Part shown: piece by piece, positions 1 through 6,939 of the stretch | Layout: each line of letters opens with the position of its first letter | Position numbering within the stretch: the stretch's first letter is position 1 | From: JAAUTS01 sp034440395 | GTDB lineage: Bacteria; Verrucomicrobiota; Verrucomicrobiia; Methylacidiphilales; JAAUTS01 | Length of the DNA: 13,218 nucleotides | Assembly (NCBI GenBank): GCA_034440395.1 | Contig: JAWXBW010000065.1 | Coordinates: 1 to 13,218, forward strand | Direction: 5' to 3' | Translations under genes and position numbers: made by a program | Notes under the pieces: generated by a model | The model's input: only the letters and a program-made list of their open reading frames with translations | Told to the model about the DNA's origin: nothing | Databases searched by the model: none

Positions 1-346
1 CAACACAACCGTCTATACAACGCCGAATGTGGCACGGGGTGATTCTACGATCTCAGCCTCGCGGTCGGCACCGATTATTTATGATTATCCTGGACCTACT
101 CGGAATCTAAATGCGCCTGTGGTAACCGCTCCGCTTGTCAGCACCGCACCTTCTAGGCCTACACCCCCTAGGGTGAAATCACCAGCACCAGAGAGCACGG
201 GAAGCATGCGTAACCACCAAGTGCAAAGCGGAGAGACCTTATGGGGAATTTCTAAAAAATATGGGGTCGGTGTAGAGGTGATTCGTCAGGCTAATGCCAT
301 GACGACGGATATAATCAAGCCAGGTCAGGTTTTAAAGATTCCTTGA
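1..346 (+). CDS. LysM-domain protein, C-terminal part (5' end outside window)
   Basis: The reading frame is open from the first base (codons start at position 2) to the TGA at 344-346, giving the last 114 residues of a longer protein; the GTG at 29 is probably internal. Residues 1-70 are low-complexity and rich in Pro, Thr, Ser and Ala, which looks like a flexible linker. Residues 72-113 form one LysM domain: it opens with HQVQSGETLWGISKKYGV, continues through an IRQAN segment and ends with IKPGQVLKIP, the standard LysM pattern. LysM domains bind N-acetylglucosamine-containing glycans, usually peptidoglycan, so this is probably an envelope or periplasmic protein tethered to the wall. The catalytic or anchoring part, if any, lies upstream and cannot be seen. 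The gene converges on the helicase gene with only 17 bp between the two stop codons. Confidence 0.85.
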   Translation, partial: NTTVYTTPNVARGDSTISASRSAPIIYDYPGPTRNLNAPVVTAPLVSTAPSRPTPPRVKSPAPESTGSMRNHQVQSGETLWGISKKYGVGVEVIRQANAMTTDIIKPGQVLKIP

Positions 347-363
347 AATGGATTTTTTTGGGC

Positions 364-1539
364 TTAACGCCTACGTTTTTTGCGCTGAGAGGCGTTAGGG
401 TCAAGCAAGGTGGTGTAAAGGTAGGGGAATTTATCGAGCTTGATCCGCTCGATTTCCACGGAGATAAGGCGTTCGATGGATTGGATATTTTCTAAGTCGG
501 CTGCGGTGAAAATGGTCAAGGCATCTCCCTTTTTACTGGCTCTGCCAGTGCGGCCTATGCGGTGAACATAATCTTCGGGGGTTTCAGGAACGTCGTAGTT
601 GATGACATGGGTGACGTCATCAATATCGAGTCCACGCGCAGCAATGTCCGTGGCGACTAAGACTTCAACCTTACCTTCTTTAAAAGCGGCGAGAGATTGT
701 GTGCGTTCACTTTGGGAACGGTCAGAGTGAATGGTGACAACTTTATGGCCGGCCTGCTCGAGAGTTCCTGAGATGCGGTCAGCTCCAACTTTAGTGCGGC
801 TAAAGACGATGATGCTTTCGTAGTGCAGATCTTCTAAGATGGCGAGGAGGAGATCGAACTTTTGATCTGCTGCGACAGGATAGAGGACGTGACGAACTGT
901 TTCGGCGGGAGTGGCGCTACGGCCAATGCTGAGGGTTTGAGGATCTTTCATGGCCCAGCCTACGAGCGTCTGGAGGCGTGGCGGTATAGTGGCGGAGAAG
1001 AGGAGGGTTTGGCGGTTGGTGGCGGAGCATTGGTTAATGATGCGGCTGACGTCTGGGAGGAACCCCATGTCGAGCATGCGATCGGCTTCGTCTAGGACGA
1101 GGAATTCGAGGTCGTTAAAATGGAGAGCTTTATTCTCTAAATGATCGATCAAGCGCCCGGGGGTGGCCACGATGATGTCGGGTCTTTTAACGAGGGCTTC
1201 ATTTTGACTTCCATAGCCGACGCCGCCATGAAGTAGGCAGTAAGTTAGGTCGGTAAAATAAGCATATTCATCCAAGCACTCCATGACTTGAGCGGCTAGT
1301 TCGCGAGTAGGTTCGAGGATGAGGCAACGGGTCTTAGGTTGGTGGGAGCCTAGCTTAGCGAGAATGGGGAGAGTGAAGGCGGCGGTTTTACCCGTTCCTG
1401 TTTGCGCGGAGGCGATGAGATCCTTACCTTCCATGATGATGGGGATAGCTTGGGCTTGGATAGGTGAGGGTTCGATGTAGCGCAAGCGTTGGACTGCGTG
1501 GACGATGGGATCGGAGAGGCCTAGAGGTTGGAATGACAT
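364..1539 (-). CDS. rhlE: DEAD-box ATP-dependent RNA helicase, RhlE type
   Basis: A 391-residue protein with every DEAD-box motif in order: Q motif (PSPIQAQAIP, residues 24-33), motif I AQTGTGKT (45-52), Ia PTREL (77-81), Ib TPGRL (126-130), II DEAD (150-153), III SAT (182-184), IV IIVFSRTK (243-250), V ATDIAARGLDI (296-306) and VI HRIGRTGR (326-333). The N-terminus (MSFQPLGL) and the IERLI segment after motif VI resemble RhlE. Such enzymes unwind short RNA duplexes with ATP in the cytoplasm, in ribosome assembly, RNA decay or cold adaptation. The C-terminal tail is very short and ends in a basic KKRRR patch, which could add non-specific RNA affinity; many RhlE proteins have a longer basic tail. 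The ATG start gives the normal family N-terminus, but the bases before it (TTTCTCTATC) contain no Shine-Dalgarno. It is the last gene of the leftward run, 110 bp after the oxidoreductase gene, so it may have its own promoter. Confidence 0.95.
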   Translation of the reverse strand: MSFQPLGLSDPIVHAVQRLRYIEPSPIQAQAIPIIMEGKDLIASAQTGTGKTAAFTLPILAKLGSHQPKTRCLILEPTRELAAQVMECLDEYAYFTDLTYCLLHGGVGYGSQNEALVKRPDIIVATPGRLIDHLENKALHFNDLEFLVLDEADRMLDMGFLPDVSRIINQCSATNRQTLLFSATIPPRLQTLVGWAMKDPQTLSIGRSATPAETVRHVLYPVAADQKFDLLLAILEDLHYESIIVFSRTKVGADRISGTLEQAGHKVVTIHSDRSQSERTQSLAAFKEGKVEVLVATDIAARGLDIDDVTHVINYDVPETPEDYVHRIGRTGRASKKGDALTIFTAADLENIQSIERLISVEIERIKLDKFPYLYTTLLDPNASQRKKRRR

Positions 1540-1649
1540 GATAGAGAAACGTATTGCTTAAATTTAGAGAAACTAACTTAGACTTAGGGCGGGAGGGTGT
1601 CCATCTTTTGTTAGTTGTGAAATGGAGGCTCGTGTTGCTTCAGTTGTAT

Positions 1650-2711
1650 TTAATAAAGATTGGATTCGACCAATTTTTTTAACAGGGATGGGTTGTGTTT
1701 TAAAAAAGAGACGATGAATTGCGCCACTTTTGGATTCAAAGCCAGCCAACGGCTCAGTCGATTATGAAAAGGCATTTTTTGATAAAGTTTATGATGTGCG
1801 CGTGTGTAATTGTTGGCGAGTTGGTTGAGAGTATTATTCTTGAGAGCTTGGCTAATACACTGTGCGGCTAGTTGGCCTGAGCGCATGGCCATGTAAGTGC
1901 CTTCACCCGTAAAGGGTTCAATGATACGGGCGGCGTCCCCGATGAGCAGACCTTGATTTATGGCTACTTTACCGGGCTTACGAGAGAGGGGAGAGACACT
2001 TTTCCAGATCAGAGGGGAGTGGATATCGAGGTAGCGTGCAACAACGCCTTGGGGTGTGAGGGAGCTGGGTTGATTGATGACGACGCAGACGTTGGCTTCT
2101 TTTTCATTAAGGGGAACGCACCCTAAATAGCCCTGAGAAAAAAATTTCATGTGCACGCCTTGTGCAATCGTAGCTACGGGAGCTCTGGTCTGCCACGCGA
2201 CACGACGGCAAAGAGCTTTGTTGGGAGATAGTCCTAAGTTTCGAGCGATGGTGGAGTTTCTGCCATCTGCGCCCACGAGCACGCGCGATTCAAAGGTTTC
2301 CTCATTCGTCACGACGGTGTGGGTTCCTGATATTTCGTTAATCCTTACGCCTTGTCTAATGTGGACACCACTGGCGGCGGCCTCCTTTAAAAGCCAGTCG
2401 TCCATGTCGGTGCGGGAGACAGCACGGTGGCCTTTATTTTTTGAAGAAAGTTTTACCGAGAGCATAGAATCTGTGCCGCTGGATAAAAAAAAGTTCTGGA
2501 TGACGTAATGCGGAAGTTGTTCAAACCCATGGAGAAGTTCTTCTTCTTGCCAAAGATTCCAAGAACGTGGGGTCAGGCAGTCCCCGCAAATTTTCTGGCG
2601 CGGAAATTGGGCTTTATCCAGAAGAGCTACGGAATGTCCGTGTTGCGCCAAGTGACGGGCGCAAATAGATCCGGCTGGACCTGCTCCTACAATGATAACA
2701 TCAACAACCAT
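1650..2711 (-). CDS. FAD-dependent oxidoreductase, geranylgeranyl reductase family
   Basis: A 353-residue protein with a p-hydroxybenzoate-hydroxylase-type FAD fold. The dinucleotide-binding motif GAGPAG is at residues 9-14 after a hydrophobic beta strand, and an acidic residue at 32 ends the second strand. A PRQKICGD motif (38-44), typical of geranylgeranyl-reductase-like enzymes, follows. The second FAD motif GADGRNS is at 147-153, and the third, GDAARIIEPFTGEG, at 258-271. Family members reduce isoprenoid double bonds (chlorophyll side chains, archaeal lipids, menaquinone) or act as monooxygenases on lipid-like or polyketide products, so the substrate cannot be assigned. The last 60 residues are basic and amphipathic, which would suit membrane association. 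The gene lies 58 bp after the DUF1501 gene in the same direction; no biosynthetic partner is visible. The start codon (ATG GTT GTT) has no Shine-Dalgarno. Confidence 0.85.
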   Translation of the reverse strand: MVVDVIIVGAGPAGSICARHLAQHGHSVALLDKAQFPRQKICGDCLTPRSWNLWQEEELLHGFEQLPHYVIQNFFLSSGTDSMLSVKLSSKNKGHRAVSRTDMDDWLLKEAAASGVHIRQGVRINEISGTHTVVTNEETFESRVLVGADGRNSTIARNLGLSPNKALCRRVAWQTRAPVATIAQGVHMKFFSQGYLGCVPLNEKEANVCVVINQPSSLTPQGVVARYLDIHSPLIWKSVSPLSRKPGKVAINQGLLIGDAARIIEPFTGEGTYMAMRSGQLAAQCISQALKNNTLNQLANNYTRAHHKLYQKMPFHNRLSRWLALNPKVAQFIVSFLKHNPSLLKKLVESNLY

Positions 2712-2769
2712 TAAGATTGAAGATAGGCATTGTTTAGTAAATTGCTAGGAGCGATGTGGGAAAGGTAAG

Positions 2770-4065
2770 TCAGATGAAAGCTAACTTGGGGAAAGATTTT
2801 CTGAGGATGGGGTCGGACTTGGTTTGGAGCCAATTTTCTAATACAGTAGCATAGACGCTTCTGAAATCCACTTGGTGTTTTAGATCGCCATTATCTAAGT
2901 CGCTCAGGCTGGGGTAGTCGCTATGGACACCAGCTTTAATTTTTCCGCCTAAAAGGAACATAGGGCCAGCTACTCCGTGGTCGGTGCCATTTGAGGCGTT
3001 TTCTTTTAGGCGTCGACCAAATTCGCTAAAGGTCATAATTAACACACGGTCAAAATTTCCCTGCTCCTTAAGGTCGCTGACGAAGGCGGCTAGGGCAGAG
3101 GAAAATTCATGCATAAGATTGTTATGAGTTCCTGTTTGATTTGCGTGAGTATCGTAACCACCTTGGTTGGCGTAATAGATGCGGGTAGGTAGGCCACCAG
3201 CGATGAGTTGAGCAATAAGTTGAAGGTCGGAGGCTAGGCGGTTTTTTGGGTAGGTAATGGGTGATTTAACTTTGGAGGTGATGGCTTGGATGTCTTTGGA
3301 GCTTAACTCGGCATCGAGGGCGGTGCGTTGGAGGAAGTCGGTATTGGTCATGCCGTCTTGAAGGGGAGAGGCTACGCTACCGAGATTATCAATGGAGGAA
3401 CCGCTATTGTTACCAGAAAAAGTGCTAGGGTCTTCATTCGCCATCATGGTCAAGGAGCTGTCTGTGCTGGAGTCGGTGAATTTATATCGATTGGCGTTGG
3501 CTAGGGCAATACCGAGGGGTTGAGGACCGAGAAAAGCTTGGGGTGGGAGGCTGCCGATGTTAACGCCAATGGTGGGAGGAGCGCCTTGGCAGGAATTATC
3601 AAAGTAACGACCTAACCACCCGTAGCGTTCGTTGATGTTGGATTCGGAAGCAGTTTGCCAAATCTCCATGGAGCGGAAGTGAGAGCGGTTGGGGTTGGGG
3701 TAACCAACGCCGTTAAGGATGGCGAGGTTACCAGCATCATAGAGGGATTTGAGTTCGGATAGTTGGGGGTTCATCCCAAAGCGGTCGTTGATGGGGAGGA
3801 CAGATTTTTTAGCGATAGCGAGGGAGGTGCGCGCTCGGTAGTAGGCGTCGTCGCTGTACGGAACGAGGGTGTTAAGCCCGTCATTACCGCCACCCATTTG
3901 CAGGACGATGAGGATAGGGCCGTCTTTACCGTTGACACTTTGGGTGAGAGAATCGGCCGCCATACTGTCTAGTTGAAAGATGGTGCTATTAAGAAATGTG
4001 GGCAGCGTCCAAGAAGCAGCGGCACCCATGACACTGGTTTGAAGAAATTGGCGTCGTGTTTTCAT
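2770..4065 (-). CDS. DUF1501 family protein with Tat signal peptide
   Basis: A 431-residue protein. The N-terminus MKTRRQFLQTS matches the twin-arginine (Tat) motif S/T-R-R-x-F-L and is followed by an Ala-rich hydrophobic stretch (residues 12-33), so the protein is probably exported already folded. DUF1501 marks, in order, are QMGGGNDGLNTLVPY (56-70), RSHFRSMEIWQTA (127-139), GGYDTH (302-307), a segment ending in TFSEFGRR (345-352), GTDHG (360-364) and DFRSVYATVLENWL (400-413). The family belongs to the alkaline phosphatase/sulfatase-like fold, and the Asp/His clusters look like metal ligands, but no reaction is established. Residues 195-260 are Ser/Asn-rich and probably a variable insert. 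The start lies 11 bases after the DUF1800 stop; AGAGG overlapping that stop is the only Shine-Dalgarno-like sequence seen before a gene here. The arrangement implies co-transcription with the DUF1800 gene. Confidence 0.93.
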   Translation of the reverse strand: MKTRRQFLQTSVMGAAASWTLPTFLNSTIFQLDSMAADSLTQSVNGKDGPILIVLQMGGGNDGLNTLVPYSDDAYYRARTSLAIAKKSVLPINDRFGMNPQLSELKSLYDAGNLAILNGVGYPNPNRSHFRSMEIWQTASESNINERYGWLGRYFDNSCQGAPPTIGVNIGSLPPQAFLGPQPLGIALANANRYKFTDSSTDSSLTMMANEDPSTFSGNNSGSSIDNLGSVASPLQDGMTNTDFLQRTALDAELSSKDIQAITSKVKSPITYPKNRLASDLQLIAQLIAGGLPTRIYYANQGGYDTHANQTGTHNNLMHEFSSALAAFVSDLKEQGNFDRVLIMTFSEFGRRLKENASNGTDHGVAGPMFLLGGKIKAGVHSDYPSLSDLDNGDLKHQVDFRSVYATVLENWLQTKSDPILRKSFPKLAFI

Positions 4066-4076
4066 AGGGGGAGCCT

Positions 4077-5648
4077 CTAGGTTAGCTGGTATTCAGGGCG
4101 TATCATGATTTGATAGAGAAGTTTTTTTAGTTCTTGATCTGTCACGGGTTCAGACTTTTGAGGTAAAGAGTTTTCAAGGAAAGCAGAGAGTTTAGGGTCG
4201 GGTATATTTTGCAAGAAACGTTCGCTCAGAGTGTTAATGAGCTTGGAGCGGTCGAGGCGAAGTTCTGGAGGGGCAAGTTGAGCGAGTTCAGTCAGGGCGG
4301 GCATGGAGCGGTTGAGGAGTTTATTTGCTAGTTTGGTTCTGGGCTCTGGAGTGGGCTGTTCTTCCATTTCCGTATTGGGCGCCACGGTGGTTGGTTCGGG
4401 ATTGATTTTCTTAGCTTGGTTGGCAAAGGCTAGGCGTTTGAAGTTATCACCGATGCCAAGTTCAGCCGCTGTGCCTCCGTAAAGCATGTAATGGGCGGTG
4501 TTATGCCGGAGCATGAGGGTGCTGGTGCTGATCCATGTGCGGCCTCCGTCCCAACCTTTAACACTCGGGGGTTCAAGAAGGCTTTGGCCGAGTTGGGTCA
4601 GGATACGTGTACCAAGGTGGGTGGCTGGAGAATGGGAGGCAATATTTTTGAGAGAGCTGACCCACCATTGGACGGGGCTTTTAATTTGGTTGTTGAGGGC
4701 TTGAGCGGAGTAAAATTCTTGGGAGCGGAATAATTTTTTGAGAAGGGGTTTTAACTCCATTTTTGATTCTCGGAAGGTGGCGGCAAGTGCTTCCATGAGT
4801 TGCGGGGAGGGATTTTCGTAGGCAAAAAAGGTCCATAGTTTTGTGCAAATATGTTGTGCGGCTTGTTCTTGTTGGAGGATGATGCGGATGATGTCCTGAT
4901 CGTTAAAGGAACCGCGTTGACCAAGAAATTTTTTTGAGCCGCGGTCGGAACGTTTGGGATTAAAGGTGGCTGTTTGGGAGAAACGATCGACGCGCCAGCC
5001 CGTGAAGGCGCGGGCTGATTCTTTAACATCTTCTTCTGTGTAATGGCCTTCTCCAAGGGTGAATAACTCCATTAACTCACGGGCAAAATTTTCATTAGGC
5101 GCTTTGTCGTTACTATCGGTGCCATCGAGCCATATGAGCATGGCTGGGTCACGGGCTACCTCCATTAAGAGATTTTCATAGGAGCCATTCCCGAGGCGGC
5201 GGAAAAGGTCGAGTTGTTTCCACATGAAATAAGAAATTTTTACTTTTCTGATGCTTGTGGCGAAGTGGCCATGCCAGAACAGGGTCAATTTTTCTTGGAG
5301 GGGCCGTGGTGTTGTAAGGAAGCGGTTGAGCCAGCGCTCACGGAGGTCTTGACTATTTTTACGTTGAGTTTTTTGGTACTCTTTAAAAAGTTCTCTTCGT
5401 TCATCTTCGGAAAGGCCTTGTAATTCTTTTTTGTTTTGGAAGGGGTAGCCGAAGGCGGGTTGTGCCCAATCGGGCTCAGCGGTGGGGTCTTCGGTCAATT
5501 CCCAATCGACGAGGCGATCCACGGCGGTATCTAGTCCAAGGGATGTCCAGAGGTCGAGCTGTTCAGGGCTTGTGCCAAAGCCAGCCCGTTTGAGAAGATG
5601 GGCAGCAGTTGAGCGATTCCATAGTTGTGGGGGAAAAGCTTCGAGCAT
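4077..5648 (-). CDS. DUF1800 family protein
   Basis: A 523-residue protein recognised by HLLKRAGFG (residues 17-25), LTLFWHGHFATS (121-132), NENFARELMELFTLGEGHYT (185-204), the following ARAFTGWR (212-219), KSPVQWWV (323-330) and PPSVKGWDGGRTWIST (360-375). These motifs define DUF1800, which has no established biochemical activity. It occurs next to DUF1501 in many Planctomycetes, Verrucomicrobia and proteobacteria, so the two probably act together. Unlike its DUF1501 partner, this protein shows no clear signal peptide: the N-terminus MLEAFPPQLWNRST is not hydrophobic. A Pro/Glu/Thr-rich stretch (416-437) looks like a linker to a C-terminal helical part. The chosen ATG is five bases after a TATAAT box, which suggests a leaderless mRNA. 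It is the first gene of the leftward run. Confidence 0.92.
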   Translation of the reverse strand: MLEAFPPQLWNRSTAAHLLKRAGFGTSPEQLDLWTSLGLDTAVDRLVDWELTEDPTAEPDWAQPAFGYPFQNKKELQGLSEDERRELFKEYQKTQRKNSQDLRERWLNRFLTTPRPLQEKLTLFWHGHFATSIRKVKISYFMWKQLDLFRRLGNGSYENLLMEVARDPAMLIWLDGTDSNDKAPNENFARELMELFTLGEGHYTEEDVKESARAFTGWRVDRFSQTATFNPKRSDRGSKKFLGQRGSFNDQDIIRIILQQEQAAQHICTKLWTFFAYENPSPQLMEALAATFRESKMELKPLLKKLFRSQEFYSAQALNNQIKSPVQWWVSSLKNIASHSPATHLGTRILTQLGQSLLEPPSVKGWDGGRTWISTSTLMLRHNTAHYMLYGGTAAELGIGDNFKRLAFANQAKKINPEPTTVAPNTEMEEQPTPEPRTKLANKLLNRSMPALTELAQLAPPELRLDRSKLINTLSERFLQNIPDPKLSAFLENSLPQKSEPVTDQELKKLLYQIMIRPEYQLT

Positions 5649-5732
5649 GGTAGATTATACTAAGCAAAACGTAAAAGTTGCGAAAAAAATCGGGTTGCGT
5701 CAAATGACAGGAACTGAGACCTTTAAATCCTT
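5649..5732. promoter_or_regulatory. Divergent intergenic region between the DUF1800 gene and leuB
   Basis: These 84 bp separate the two ATG codons and must contain the start signals of both directions unless a promoter lies inside a gene. Leftwards there is the TATAAT box described separately. Rightwards the leuB side has only a weak AT-rich stretch, TTTAAAT at 5722-5728, four bases before the leuB ATG; its TTAAAT matches the -10 consensus at four of six positions. The centre has an A-run (5683-5689). I see no operator palindrome and no leucine leader peptide. Confidence 0.4.
5654..5659 (-). promoter_or_regulatory. -10 box (TATAAT) of the DUF1800/DUF1501 operon
   Basis: Read on the minus strand, GTATAATCTACC runs directly into the DUF1800 ATG. 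The hexamer matches the sigma-70 -10 consensus at all six positions and ends five bases before the A of ATG. Initiation 6-7 bases after the box would start the RNA at or next to the start codon, giving a leaderless message. I do not see a good -35 hexamer at 16-18 bp spacing. The call rests on the -10 match and its position in a divergent intergenic region. Confidence 0.5.
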
Positions 5733-6803
5733 ATGAAAATAGCTGTTTTGGCGGGTGATGGAATAGGGCCTGAAGTGATGGATGCTTCGTTAAAAGTTTT
5801 AGATTATGCGGGGGAAAAGTTTGGTTTCAAGCTAGAGAAAACCACAGCCCTCGTGGGTGGAGCCGCAATTGATGCTACGGGGAAGGCTTTACCTGATGAG
5901 ACGGTGGAACTTTGCCGGAACTCGGAGGCTATTTTATTTGGCTCCGTGGGTGGGCCTAAGTGGGAATCCATGCCACCGAATGAGCAGCCTGAGCGGGCGG
6001 CCTTGTTGCCTTTGAGAAAAATCTTCGGGCTTTATGCTAATCTGCGTCCAGCCATCTGTTATAAAGAATTAATCAATGCTTCTCCTATTTCCAATGAGCG
6101 GATTCCAGAGGGTTTCGATATGCTGGTCATGCGTGAGCTGACAGGGGGAATTTACTTTGGCCAACCTAAGCTGACGGAGAAAACAGAGCGTGGTGAACGT
6201 GCGATTGATACGCTTATTTATGAGACCTATGAGATTGAGCGGGTGACGCATCTTGGGTTTAAGGCAGCACAGGCTCGGCGTAAGAAGTTGCACCTAATAG
6301 ATAAGGCAAATGTGTTAGAAAGCAGTTTGCTCTGGCGTAAGACGGTTAAGGCGATTGCCCCGCAGTATCCGGATGTAGAACTGCACTTCATGTATGTGGA
6401 CAATGCAGCCATGCAAGTGATGCTAAAACCCACTCAGTTTGATGTGATGTTATGCGAAAATATGTTTGGTGACATTATCAGTGATGAAGTGGCTGCGGCT
6501 ACGGGCTCCTTGGGATTGTTACCTAGTGCTTCTTTAGCGGAGGGAACTTTTGGTTTGTATGAGCCAAGTGGTGGGACAGCACCTGACATAGCGGGTAAGG
6601 GAATCGCTAACCCTATAGCGCAGATCTTATCAGGAGCTTTGATGTTGGAATATACCTTTGGCTTACAAAAGCCTGCACAGGCTTTGCGGGATGCTGTGCG
6701 TGCCGTGATTGGTGAGGGAATCCGCACGGCGGACATCGCTGGAGCGGGGACTAGGACGGTTGGAACGGAAGCTATGGCAGAGGCAATCAGGGCTAAATTA
6801 TAA
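5733..6803 (+). CDS. leuB: 3-isopropylmalate dehydrogenase
   Basis: A 356-residue cytoplasmic enzyme that oxidises and decarboxylates 3-isopropylmalate with NAD+ to 2-oxoisocaproate in leucine biosynthesis. Visible motifs are LAGDGIGPEV (6-15), FGSVGGPKWE (69-78), LRKIFGLYANLRPA (94-107, substrate-binding arginines 95 and 105), MRELTGGIYFG (133-143, Arg134 and catalytic Tyr141), DKANVL (190-195, catalytic Lys191), YVDNAAMQ (221-228, metal ligand Asp223), and GDIISDE (246-252, metal ligands Asp247 and Asp251). LYEPSGGTAPDIAGKGIANP (275-294) is the NAD-binding loop. Length and motif spacing are normal for LeuB, and the Ser/Leu-rich helix after DKANVL favours isopropylmalate over isocitrate or tartrate relatives. 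No leuA, leuC or leuD is adjacent. The ATG gives the canonical N-terminus MKIAVLAGDGIG; no Shine-Dalgarno precedes it. Confidence 0.97.
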   Translation: MKIAVLAGDGIGPEVMDASLKVLDYAGEKFGFKLEKTTALVGGAAIDATGKALPDETVELCRNSEAILFGSVGGPKWESMPPNEQPERAALLPLRKIFGLYANLRPAICYKELINASPISNERIPEGFDMLVMRELTGGIYFGQPKLTEKTERGERAIDTLIYETYEIERVTHLGFKAAQARRKKLHLIDKANVLESSLLWRKTVKAIAPQYPDVELHFMYVDNAAMQVMLKPTQFDVMLCENMFGDIISDEVAAATGSLGLLPSASLAEGTFGLYEPSGGTAPDIAGKGIANPIAQILSGALMLEYTFGLQKPAQALRDAVRAVIGEGIRTADIAGAGTRTVGTEAMAEAIRAKL

Positions 6804-6939
6804 AGTAAGAACGCTACTGTGGGCACGGTAAGGTTTCTTGTGCTCTCGAATAATTTCATCAACCTTGCCTGATAAGGTCATTTAAAATCATGGAGCCTAA
6901 ACCGCTTCATCTGCTGTCTTAGTTAGTTGGGGTATCGCT
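6804..6939. other. Convergent intergenic region between leuB and the antiporter gene
   Basis: These 136 bp lie between the leuB stop (+) and the antiporter stop (-), where terminators of both units would be expected. I find only small inverted repeats: ACCTT/AAGGT with a 7-base loop around 6863-6879, and GGGCAC/GTGCTC (one G-T pair) around 6820-6845. Neither is followed by a convincing T-run on either strand, so I do not call a terminator. No coding region is supported here. Confidence 0.4.

Noticed and set aside
315..359. TCAAG/CTTGA stem followed by TTTTTTT (353-359), as a terminator for the LysM gene.
   Set aside because: The stem has only five pairs with a 22-base loop and lies seven bases from the T-run; too weak to call, although the T-run position is suggestive.
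365..397. Inverted repeat TAACGCCT (365-372) / AGGCGTTA (390-397) at the 3' end of the helicase gene, near the convergent LysM gene.
   Set aside because: It lies inside the helicase coding sequence, has a 17-base loop, and neither strand has a T-run after it, so a terminator is not supported.
862..1144. Plus-strand open frames inside the helicase gene, and similar ones inside the DUF1501, DUF1800 and fusion genes.
   Set aside because: They lie antisense to genes with full family motifs, lack domains, and have biased composition expected of shadow frames.
6434..6862. Minus-strand open frame of 142 codons antisense to the end of leuB, extending into the intergenic region.
   Set aside because: It overlaps conserved leuB sequence almost entirely, and its Ala/Pro/Ser-rich translation shows no domain.
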